From Bradyrhizobium sp. CCBAU 53351 (lineage in GTDB: Bacteria > Pseudomonadota > Alphaproteobacteria > Rhizobiales > Xanthobacteraceae), in assembly GCF_015291745.1 (NCBI RefSeq), contig NZ_CP030059.1, positions 5,111,501-5,175,500 on the forward strand: a stretch of 64,000 nucleotides of DNA, read 5' to 3'. Of the stretch, positions 54,163-63,500 are shown in pieces; the stretch's first letter is position 1, and every line of letters starts with the position of its first letter. Made by a program: the position numbers and the translations under genes. The notes beneath the pieces were generated by a model that worked only from the letters and a program-made list of their open reading frames with translations, made no database searches and was not told where the DNA came from.

Positions 54163-57100
54163 ATGGCGAACACTCCGAAAAAGGTCAAAGACCCGACAGA
54201 AGTTGCGCTTTCTGCGATCCAGGAAGCCCTGAACATCAGCGACACGGCCGCGGACACCAGCCGCAACGCCTCGATGCGCAACGAGACCACGCCCTCGGTG
54301 GCGCCGCCCCCGATCTTCGACGAGCCGAGCTTCGAGCCCCGCCCTGCCGCCAACGAGCGGTCGACCGTGTTCGACCCGGTCGAGGAGCCCCGCTCTTCGC
54401 GCCGCGCCGCCAATGACGACCGCGAGACCATCGGCCAGCTGCTCCAGGCGCTTCAGAAGGGCCGCCCTGCCCGCAGCGTCTATACTTTCGCCACCGTCTT
54501 CGCCGGCGTCTGGCTCGCGGCCTGCGCCGCGCTGACGTTCGGCTTCCTGCCCTCGATCCAGGCCGCCATGGGCCAGAGCGGCGGCGTGCTCGTCATTGCC
54601 GGCCTGATCGCGATGTTCTTTGCGCCGATCATGCTGTTCTACTTCCTCGCCAGCCTCGTCTGGCGCGGCCAGGAAATGCGCATGATCGCGCAAGCGATGG
54701 CGCAGGTCGCGATCCGCTTCTCCGAGCCCGAGGGCTCGGCCTCCGATTCCATGGTCACCGTCGGCCAGGCCATCCGCCGCGAAGTGGCGGCGATGGGCGA
54801 CGGCATCGAGCGCGCGATCGCGCGCGCCGGCGAACTCGAGACGCTGGTGGCCAACGAGGTCGCAGCGCTGGAGCGCGCCTATTCCGACAACGAAGTGCGC
54901 ATCCGCGCGCTGCTCCAGGATATCGCACATCAGCGCGACAATCTGGTCGGCCAGGCCGAGCAGGTCCGCAGCGCCATCTCCGGCGTGCAGATCGATCTGC
55001 GCCACGACATCGCACTGATCTCCGACGCGATCGCCTCGCGCGTCGACGAGGTCGCCAAGTCCATCACCGGCGCGCTCGAGGAGCGCGGCGCCCACATCAC
55101 CAGCGCGCTGAGCAATGCCGGCGACAACATGATCCTGGCACTCGGCGAGCGCGGCGGCGACCTGCTCGACCGCCTCGAGGAGGCCAGCAACGAGACCACG
55201 CGCGCCGTGCTCGATGCCAGCGAGCGGCTGACCACCAGCCTCAACTTCAAGACCGGCCACGTCCACGACGAGTTCGTCGACCTCGCCGACCGCGTCCACG
55301 AGATGCTGAACGAGCGCATCGACCGCATCACCGGCGAATTCGAGCAGCGCTCCGCCGCGATCGTCGACGGCATCTCCGAGCGCACCGAACAGGTGCACGA
55401 CAGCCTGAAGAATTCCTCGGACTCGCTGCTGCTCGAGCTCGAGCTGCGCTCCAACGACCTTTCCGCCAAGATCGACGACGCCGGCAACCGCCTCGCCGGC
55501 CAGATCATGACGAGCGGCGACAAGGCGAGCGAGGCGCTCGACGCCACCGTCAACACCCTCGTCGCCAAGGTCGTCAGCCAGACCGAGACCGCGCACGACT
55601 CGCTGTCGCTGCAGATGAGCGCGTTCGACGAGCTGGTCAGGAACCAGGGCACCGAGCTGGTCGAGAAGTTCGCCCGCGACTCCGGCACGCTGGGCGCCCT
55701 GATCACGCGCCACATCTCCGAGTTCGACCGCACCGTGAAGACCTTCGGCGGCGAGATCGTCGAGCGCATGGGCCAGCGCACGCAGGACATCCATGAATCG
55801 CTGAAGACCTATGTCGAGAATTTCGACACCCGCTTCACCGCCAACGGCGGCGAGATCACCGCGATCCTCGACCAGCGCCTGATGCAGTTCGAGACCACCA
55901 TCGGCGACCGCGTCAGCAATTTCGACGCTTCGCTGAACGGCAAGATCGCCGGCCTCGACTCCACGATCGAAGGCCACATCAAGACTTTCGACGAGCAACT
56001 CGGCGGCCGCGTCACCGCGCTCGAACAGTCGTTCGACAGCCGTGCGAAGTCGATGACCGAGACGATCGACGGGCGCATCGACACGCTCGCCTCGTCGCTG
56101 ACCGACGGCGCCGCGCAGGCGATCCAGTCGATCGACAGCCGCCTCACCCACCTCACGACCTCGCTGACCTCAGGTGCATCGCAGGCAGTCGAAACCATCG
56201 ACGCGCGCCTCAACCACCTCACGAGCACGCTGACCGACGGCGCCTCGCAGACCATCCAGTCGATCGACACCCGTCTGACCCACCTCACGACGACGCTCAC
56301 CGGCGGCGCCTCGCAGGCGCTCGAATCCATCGATAGCCGCCTCACCTACCTCACCACCACGGTGACCAACGGCGCCTCGCAGGCCGTGCAGTCGATCGAC
56401 ACGCGTCTGACGCTGCTGACCTCGACGCTCACCGACGGCACAGCGCAGGCGATCGAGGCCGTGGACCGCCGCATCACCGGCGTCGCCGACATGATCGACG
56501 GCCGCAGCACGCATCTGACCGACACGGTCAGCGCGCGCTTCCAGGAGATCCAGCACGCCATCGAGACCAAGGTCGGCTCGGTCGCGAGCGACATCGACGT
56601 GCGCGTGGCGCAGTTCGAGGACCTGCTCGGCTCGCGCGTCGAGGCCGTCGCCGGCCGCATCGAGAGCAGCGGCCGCCAGGCCAGCGAGGACATGATGTCC
56701 CGCGCCGAGATGATCTCGACCGCGATCCGCTCGCATGTCGAGGACGCCGAGCGCTCGCTCACCAACCTCGTCGTCAACACCAGCGAGACGATCCAGACCG
56801 GCGCGCGCACCGCCCAGCAGTCGCTGATGACGGTCTCCTCCGACGTCAACGCCCAGCTCAAGATGACCTCCGCCGAGGTCGAGCGCGCGCTGACCGCGGT
56901 CGGCACCGGCTCTGCGAACTCGATCCTGAGCAGCGCCCGCGAGGCGCAGTCGACGCTGGTCGCAGCGTCGGGCGAAGCTTCCAACCAGATCAAGGGGCTC
57001 GCGGCCGACGTCGAGCGCACGCTGTCGGCGGCAGGCTCGGCCACCGCAGCCTCGATCCTGGCCGGCGCCCGCGAGGTGCAGACCACGCTCGTCACGGCAT

Positions 57101-59871
57101 CCTCGGACGCGGCCAACCACGTCAAGACGCTCACCGCCGACGTGCAGCGCTCGCTGTCGCTGGCCGGCACCGCCACGGCGGACTCGATCACCGCCGGTGC
57201 CCGCGACGCTCAGAGCGCGCTGATCGCGGCCTCGGCCGAGACCGCCAACCAGATCAAGGCGCTGTCCTCGGACGTGCAGCGCTCGCTCACCATGGCCGGC
57301 ACCTCGACCGCCGAAACCATCATGAGCGGCGCCCGCGAAGCCCAGAGCACACTGGTCACGGCATCCTCGGATGCGGCGAGCCAGGTCAAGTCGCTCGCGG
57401 CCGAAGTACATCGTTCGCTCTCGCAGGTCGGCCAGTCCACCGCCGAGACGATCACCACCAGCGCCCGTGACGCCCAGAGCACCCTGCTCACGGTCTCGGC
57501 CGAGCAGACCAGCCAGGTCCGTTCGCTCGCGGCCGAGATGCAGCGCGCGCTGGCGACCGCCGGCGGCGCCACCATCGAGGCGCTCACCAGCGGCGTGCGC
57601 GAGGCCCAGGGCTCGCTGATCTCCGCGTCGACCGACGCGGCGAGCCAGATCAAGTCGCTGACTACGGACATCGAGCGTACGCTGACCGCGGTCGGCGCCG
57701 ACACCGCCTCGACCATCCTCAACAGCGCCCGCGAGGCCCAGACCTCGCTGACCTCGACCTCGGCGGACGCCGCAAGCCAGATCCGCGCGATCTCGACCGA
57801 GATCGAGCGTACGCTGAGCTCGGCCACCGCGAATGCGACCAACGACATCCAGACCAGCGCGCTCAACGCCCAGAACGCGCTGATCTCGGCCTCCAACGAG
57901 GCGAGCTCGCGGGTCAAGTCGAGTTCGTCCGACGTCGAGCGTTCCGTGCTCGCCGCCAGCTCGAGCTTCGGCCAGGCCATGACCGGCAAGACCGACGAGA
58001 TCGTCACCTACGTGCAGCAGCAGGCCGACCGCCTGTCGAACATGATCGACGCCAAGCGCGGCGCGCTGGTCGACGCGATCGGCTCGAAGACCAGCCAGCT
58101 CACCCTCGACATCGACCGCGTCACCTCGGACGCGCTGAAGTCGATCGAGACGCGCGGCCAGGCCTTCTCGCAGACCATGATGGGCAACGGCTCGGAAGTC
58201 GCCCGCACCATCAACGCGGCGAGCGAGATCGCCACCAGCGCGGTCGGCAAGTCGCTCAAGGACCTCGAGCAGGCCTCGCGTTCGGCGATCGACCAGTCGC
58301 GCCAGGTCTCGATCGCGGCCGTCACCGAGATGCAGGAGACCAGCAAGATCCTGCGCACCGACACGGTGGCGCTGTTCGAACGTCTGCGCGAAGGCAACAT
58401 CCTGCTCCAGGAGGTGTTGACCGGTGCGCACGACAACCTCAACTCGCTCGAGCGGGCGCTGGTGACGCGCGTCGCCGACTTCGTCTCGGCGATGAACGAC
58501 GTCACCTCGCGCAACGGCGCGGCGACGCAGAACCTGGAAGAGCAGCTCAACGTCTTCAACAGCAAGACCACCAAGGCACTGCAGGACCTCGGCGAGCTGT
58601 CGACCCAGTTCGACGCGCACGGCAAGGCGCTGGTCGACGCCGCGCAGGTCGTCGAGCAGAGCAACAAGAACACCACCGCCTCGCTCGCCGAGCGCAAGCA
58701 GGCGCTGGAATCGCTGGTCACCACGATCGACCTGCGCACCGCCGATCTCGACCAGCGACTGTCGCGCTTCACCGGCCTGCTCGATGAATCGCTGGCCGCG
58801 GCCGAAGAGCGTGCCCGCGACATCGCCCGCGTCGTCGCCGAGACCGCCGGCGCCGGCTCGGCCGCGATCACCCGCCAGTTCGAGGCGGTGCGCGCGGCGT
58901 CGGAAGAGGAGCACCGGCAGACCATCGATGCCATGCACGACATCTACCGCCAGACCACCGACGAGGCGGATGCGATGTTCAAGCAGTCGACCGAGAAGTT
59001 CACCAACCTCGTGTCCAGCATGAAGCAGATGGCCTTCGAGATGCACAACGAGCTCGAAGCCACCCGCAACGAGCTGCGCCGCGGCGTGCTCGAGATGCCG
59101 CAGGAGGCCGCCGAGAGCACGGCGCAGATGCGCAAGGTGATCGTCGACCAGATCGAGGCGCTCGCCGAGCTCAACCGCATCGTGGCCCAGCACGGCCGTG
59201 GCCTCGACGTCACCACGGCGGGCCGCGCCTCCGTCGCCGTCCAGCGCCAGGAAGAGCCGATGATGGCCGTTGCGGGCGCTCGCGCCGCCGAGACCCGCAT
59301 GCGCGACACCGGCAGCGCGTCTACGCTGCCGCCGCCGGACCTCGGCATGCCGGCGCCCTCGCGCCGCACCGAAGCGCCGCCGGTCGCCCCTGTTGGCAAC
59401 GACCAGGGCCGTGACGGCTGGCTGTCGGACCTGCTCAACCGGACCGACGCCAACCAGGGCGCTCCGACCGGACGTGAGGCTCCCCGTGGCCGCGCCGCAA
59501 CCGCGCCGCAGCCGCAGGCCCCACAGGCCAGCAGCAATCCGCTGGAATCGTTGTCGCTCGACATCGGCCGGCTGATGGACCGCAACCTCGCGGCCGAGAT
59601 GTGGGACCGCTACCAGCGCGGCGAGAACAAGGCGTTCACCAAGCGCCTCTACACGCCCGCCGGCCAGAAGGCCTTCGACGAGGTCGCCCGCAAGTACCGC
59701 GCCGACCGCAACTTCAAGGGCACGGTCGACCGCTACGTCGCCGAATTCGAGCGCCTGCTCGACGAAGTCGCCCGCGATGGCCGCGGCCCGCAGGAGCTGC
59801 GCAGCCACCTGACCTCGGAGACGGGTCTGGTGTACACGCTGCTGGCGCATGCGGCGGGCCGGCTGGGGTAA
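54163..59871 (+). CDS. Giant growth-pole ring (GPR/RgsE)-like protein
   Basis: 1902 residues. N-terminal disordered part (1-105), two membrane helices at about 107-130 and 141-167, then a helical domain of about 1500 residues rich in serine, threonine and alanine that resembles apolipoprotein-type coiled coils. Two repeat blocks are clear: six units of 22 residues (about 646-777) and eight of 44 (about 903-1254). A proline-rich stretch (about 1710-1800) precedes a conserved C-terminal domain (LDIGRLMDRNLAAEMWDRYQ). The architecture fits GPR of Agrobacterium and RgsE of Sinorhizobium, which assemble a ring at the growing pole needed for polar growth. A CtrA-type site is upstream. Confident in architecture, moderate in name. 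Confidence 0.75.
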   Translation: MANTPKKVKDPTEVALSAIQEALNISDTAADTSRNASMRNETTPSVAPPPIFDEPSFEPRPAANERSTVFDPVEEPRSSRRAANDDRETIGQLLQALQKGRPARSVYTFATVFAGVWLAACAALTFGFLPSIQAAMGQSGGVLVIAGLIAMFFAPIMLFYFLASLVWRGQEMRMIAQAMAQVAIRFSEPEGSASDSMVTVGQAIRREVAAMGDGIERAIARAGELETLVANEVAALERAYSDNEVRIRALLQDIAHQRDNLVGQAEQVRSAISGVQIDLRHDIALISDAIASRVDEVAKSITGALEERGAHITSALSNAGDNMILALGERGGDLLDRLEEASNETTRAVLDASERLTTSLNFKTGHVHDEFVDLADRVHEMLNERIDRITGEFEQRSAAIVDGISERTEQVHDSLKNSSDSLLLELELRSNDLSAKIDDAGNRLAGQIMTSGDKASEALDATVNTLVAKVVSQTETAHDSLSLQMSAFDELVRNQGTELVEKFARDSGTLGALITRHISEFDRTVKTFGGEIVERMGQRTQDIHESLKTYVENFDTRFTANGGEITAILDQRLMQFETTIGDRVSNFDASLNGKIAGLDSTIEGHIKTFDEQLGGRVTALEQSFDSRAKSMTETIDGRIDTLASSLTDGAAQAIQSIDSRLTHLTTSLTSGASQAVETIDARLNHLTSTLTDGASQTIQSIDTRLTHLTTTLTGGASQALESIDSRLTYLTTTVTNGASQAVQSIDTRLTLLTSTLTDGTAQAIEAVDRRITGVADMIDGRSTHLTDTVSARFQEIQHAIETKVGSVASDIDVRVAQFEDLLGSRVEAVAGRIESSGRQASEDMMSRAEMISTAIRSHVEDAERSLTNLVVNTSETIQTGARTAQQSLMTVSSDVNAQLKMTSAEVERALTAVGTGSANSILSSAREAQSTLVAASGEASNQIKGLAADVERTLSAAGSATAASILAGAREVQTTLVTASSDAANHVKTLTADVQRSLSLAGTATADSITAGARDAQSALIAASAETANQIKALSSDVQRSLTMAGTSTAETIMSGAREAQSTLVTASSDAASQVKSLAAEVHRSLSQVGQSTAETITTSARDAQSTLLTVSAEQTSQVRSLAAEMQRALATAGGATIEALTSGVREAQGSLISASTDAASQIKSLTTDIERTLTAVGADTASTILNSAREAQTSLTSTSADAASQIRAISTEIERTLSSATANATNDIQTSALNAQNALISASNEASSRVKSSSSDVERSVLAASSSFGQAMTGKTDEIVTYVQQQADRLSNMIDAKRGALVDAIGSKTSQLTLDIDRVTSDALKSIETRGQAFSQTMMGNGSEVARTINAASEIATSAVGKSLKDLEQASRSAIDQSRQVSIAAVTEMQETSKILRTDTVALFERLREGNILLQEVLTGAHDNLNSLERALVTRVADFVSAMNDVTSRNGAATQNLEEQLNVFNSKTTKALQDLGELSTQFDAHGKALVDAAQVVEQSNKNTTASLAERKQALESLVTTIDLRTADLDQRLSRFTGLLDESLAAAEERARDIARVVAETAGAGSAAITRQFEAVRAASEEEHRQTIDAMHDIYRQTTDEADAMFKQSTEKFTNLVSSMKQMAFEMHNELEATRNELRRGVLEMPQEAAESTAQMRKVIVDQIEALAELNRIVAQHGRGLDVTTAGRASVAVQRQEEPMMAVAGARAAETRMRDTGSASTLPPPDLGMPAPSRRTEAPPVAPVGNDQGRDGWLSDLLNRTDANQGAPTGREAPRGRAATAPQPQAPQASSNPLESLSLDIGRLMDRNLAAEMWDRYQRGENKAFTKRLYTPAGQKAFDEVARKYRADRNFKGTVDRYVAEFERLLDEVARDGRGPQELRSHLTSETGLVYTLLAHAAGRLG
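56098..56493 (+). repeat. Six 66-base repeats encoding 22-residue units
   Basis: Units of LTDGAAQAIQSIDSRLTHLT-TS type, repeated six times without gaps, the last diverged. Each is two 11-residue turns, as in hendecad coiled coils. Confidence 0.85.
56869..57924 (+). repeat. Eight 132-base repeats encoding 44-residue units
   Basis: Units like AADVERTLSAAGSATAASIL then AGAREVQTTLVTASSDAANHVKTL, about eight in tandem, with a diverged ninth after. Period 44 equals four 11-residue turns. Confidence 0.85.
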
Positions 59872-59895
59872 TTGGCAACCAAGCGCGAATGAGAA

Positions 59896-59931
59896 AACGG
59901 AGGCCACACGGCCTCCGTTTTTGTTTTAGGG
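59896..59931 (+). terminator. Rho-independent terminator after the GPR-like gene
   Basis: ACGGAGGCC/GGCCTCCGT stem with loop ACAC followed by TTTTTGTTTT. On the other strand AAAACGGAGG would also give a T-run, so it may serve the convergent response regulator gene. Confidence 0.9.
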
Positions 59932-59943
59932 ATGTCCTGAAGC

Positions 59944-60591
59944 TCAATTGCCACCGGGCTGGCCGAACGACAGCCGCTCGGCGAGCACGGCGGCCTGGGT
60001 GCGCGAGCCGACGCCGAGCTTGCGCAGGATGGTCGAGACGTGGCCCTTGACCGTCTGCTCGGCGATGTCGAGCTCGCCCGCGATCTGCTTGTTGAGCTTG
60101 CCCTCCACGATCATCGCGAGAATGCGCAGCTGCTGCGCCGAAAGGGTGGCCATGCGCGCAGCCAGCTCCACATCGGCGCTCTGGATCGAGCCGCGGCCGC
60201 CGACATTGGGCGGCATCCAGATCTCGCCGGCGAGGATCTTCGTGATCGCCTCGGCCATCTCGGGCAGGCCGAGCGATTTCGGGATGTAGCCGGATGCGCC
60301 ATAGGCGATGGCGCGGCGGATCGTGGCCGCGTCCTGCCGCGCGGAGATGATCGCCACCGGCACGGTCGGGAATTGCGCCGACAGGATGAACAGCGCGGCA
60401 AAACCCTGGATACCCGGCATCGTCAGATCCCAGAGGATCAGGTCGATGTCGCCGGACTGGACCGTCAGCACGCCGATCGCCTCATCCAGCGATTGGCAGG
60501 CGACGATGTCGAGATCGGGCAGCACGCTCGACAGCGCGCTGCGTAGCGCAGCCTGCACCAGCGGATGGTCGTCGCCGATCAGGATGCGCAT
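59944..60591 (-). CDS. NarL/LuxR-family response regulator
   Basis: 215 residues. The receiver domain shows ILIGDDHPLVQAALRSAL, the phosphorylation-type aspartate in LILWDLTMPGIQG and lysine in SGYIPKS. The C-terminal LuxR helix-turn-helix is LSAQQLRILAMIVEGKLNKQ, then IAEQTVKGHVSTILRKL. It starts two bases after the stop of the hybrid kinase gene, so the kinase is its likely partner in a phosphorelay. The target genes are unknown. Related to ErbR/AgmR-type regulators by order and length. Confidence 0.92.
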   Translation of the reverse strand: MRILIGDDHPLVQAALRSALSSVLPDLDIVACQSLDEAIGVLTVQSGDIDLILWDLTMPGIQGFAALFILSAQFPTVPVAIISARQDAATIRRAIAYGASGYIPKSLGLPEMAEAITKILAGEIWMPPNVGGRGSIQSADVELAARMATLSAQQLRILAMIVEGKLNKQIAGELDIAEQTVKGHVSTILRKLGVGSRTQAAVLAERLSFGQPGGN

Positions 60592-60593
60592 CG

Positions 60594-63500
60594 TCAGGGA
60601 GTCTCCGGTTCCGTCCCGAACTGTCGGCTCAATGCCTCACCACCGAGAAAGCGCCGAAGGGCCGCCGGCTTGACCGGCTTCGACAGGATCTCGCAGCCGC
60701 GCGCCCTCGCCTCGTTGCGCACCGCCTCGCTGCGATCCCCGGTGACGACTAGCGCGCGGACGGCGCGGCCCGACTTCTGCCTGAGATCGTCAAGAAAGTC
60801 CAAGCCGTTGCGGCCGCCGTCGAGATGGTAATCGAGCAGCACGATGTCGGGCGGGACGGCCGCGGCCGTCTCCTTCGCCGCGGCCGCGTCGGTTGCGACC
60901 AGCACGCGATGACCCCAGCCGCCGAGCAGCGCGGAGAGGCCTTCCAGGATCGTCGCATCATTGTCGAGGCACAGGATCGTCAGCGGCCGCTCCGCCACCG
61001 CTGGAGCCGCAGTCGCAACCTGGCGCTGGAGCGGCATTCCCGGCCCCTCGGCGAGCGGCACCGTGACGGCAAAGCACGAACCGTGACCCGGCCGCGAACG
61101 AACATCGACGGGATGACCCAGCAGCCGCGAGACGCGATCGACGATCGCGAGCCCGAGGCCCAGCCCCTTCTCCGATCCTTGCGCCAGACGCTGGAACTCT
61201 TCGAAGATGCGCTTCTGGTCCGCCGCGGCGATGCCGACGCCGGTGTCCCAGACTTCGATGCGCAGTGCGTTGCCGCGCCGCCGGCAGCCGAGCAGGATGC
61301 GTCCCCTCGGTGTGTAGCGAAGCGCATTGGACAGCAGGTTCTGCAGGATCCGGCGCAGCAGATGCGGATCGCTGCGCACGGCGTGGCGGCAATCGACGAC
61401 GCGGAGGACCAGGCCGCGTTCGCGCGCCATCGCGGAGAATTCGACGTTCAACTGCACGAAGAGATCAGCGATCGGAAAGTCGGATATCTCGGCCCGAACG
61501 GCGCCGGCATCGTAGGAGGAGATGTCGAGCAGCCGGTCGAGCACATGCTCGGTCGAGCGCAGCGCCGTGATGGCGCTGCCGGTGAGGGTTCGCTCCTTCT
61601 CGGCCGCGCCGGATCGCGACGCGGCATGCAGGCTTTCGTCGAGCGCGGACAGAAACAGACGCGCCGCGTTCAGCGGCTGCAGCAGATCATGGCTCGCCGC
61701 CGCCAGGAAACGGGTCTTGCCGAGATTGGCCTGCTCGGCCTCCGCCTTGGCCTGCTCGAGCGCCTCGGTGCGCTCGCGGACGCGCAGCTCGAGTCCTTCA
61801 TTGGCGCGTCGCAACGCTTCCGCGGCCCGATGACGCTCGGTGACGTCGGTGTAGGTCGAGACGTAGCCGCCCTCGGCGGCGCGGTCGTAGACGATCTCGA
61901 GCACCGTGCCGTCCGGCCGCTTGCGCTCGTAGAGATAGGGCCAGCTTTGCGTGGCGACGTCACGGTTGACCAGGAGCGCCGCGAATTCGGAGGCGGCATA
62001 TTCGCCACGCTCGACATTGAAGGCGATGAGGTCCGCCAATGGAAGCCCGACGCGCACGAAATCCGGCGGCAGGTCCAACAGCGCGATGAAACGTCCGTTC
62101 CAGGCCGTGATGTTGAAATCGGCATCGAAGGCGCAGATGCCCTGCGGCACGCTCTCCAGCGTGCTTTGCAACAGGCTGCGGTTGAAGCGCAACGCCTCCG
62201 AGGCCTCGTCGAGCATCGCCATCGCCTCCCGCCGCGAGAGCGAGTGGCCTTCCAGCGACGCTGCAATCACCACGCGCGCCGATGCCGCGCCGATCGCGCC
62301 GGCAAGCAGGTTCTCGGTGAATCGGATCGAGTCGAGATCGACCAGTCCCGACGGATCGAGGCGCGATCCCATCCCCGCAACACGGGCCGCCAGATAAGCG
62401 TCAAAAGCTGCCGCGCCGCGCTCGACACCGACGAAACGCAGCGCCAGCGCGCGGAGATCGTCGAGCCGGACCAGCACGCGCGACGACAATTTCGGGATGG
62501 ACTCACGAACGACACCGTCGGCGAACGCGGCCGCCTGGTTGCGCTCGACGGTCGATTGCCGTCCGAGCGCCGAGACGATGAGAAAGCAGACGAGATTCGC
62601 GCCAAGGCTCCATAGCGTGGCGTGCGAAATCGGATCGACGCCTTCGAGGCCGAACAGCGCATTGGGCTTGAGCCAGGCGAGTTGCCACGGGCCGTGGCGG
62701 ACGATCTCCTCGATCCCAGGCCACAGAGGCGCGGCCGAGGGCAGCAGCAGCGTATAAGCCCAGATGAAGAAGCCGACCGCGATCCCGAGCGAGGCGCCGG
62801 CCTTGTTGGCCCGCGGCCAGAACAGCCCGCCGACGAACGCCGGACCGAATTGCGCGACCGCGACGAACGACAAGAGGCCAATCACGGTGAGCGGATAGGA
62901 CTGATTGACCAGGCGGTGCATCAGATAGGCGAGCAGCAGAATGCCGAGAATCGACAGCCGGCGCACCGTCACCAGCACCGAGGTCATCGGCCGGCTCTGC
63001 GCGCGCAGGCCGAAGACGCGCGAGCGCAGCAGCAGCGGCATGATGACGTCGTTGCAGAGCATGGTGCTGAGTGCGACCGACGTCATGATCACCATGCCGG
63101 TCGCGGCCGACAGTCCGCCCAGGAACGCGATCAGGCTGATGGTGCCCGCATCCGCCGCGATGGGCAGCGAGATGACATAGGTGTCGGGGTCCATCATCGC
63201 ACCGAACCGGTTGAGCCCGGCCGCGGCGATCGGCAGGATCAGCAGGCTGAACAGCGCAAGGTAGGCCGGGTAAAGCCAGGCCGCGGTGCGCGTGTGGCTC
63301 GGACTTTCATTCTCGACGACCGCGACATGGAAGGCCTGCGGCAGGCACAGGAAGGCGATTCCTGAGATGATGATGGTCGCGGGCCACACCGGCTGCGTCG
63401 GATCGAAGCTCAGGATTCCCGCGAGCTGCGGCTCCGACTGGAATTGCGACAGCAGAGCGGCCGGCCCGCCTGATAGTCCGAACAGCACGAACAGCGCGAC

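Noticed and set aside
53944..59907. Very long minus-strand frames (735 and 1245 codons) opposite the GPR-like gene
   Set aside because: They mirror the repeats of the true gene, are rich in arginine/glycine/leucine without domains, and the plus strand has a good terminator and conserved architecture.
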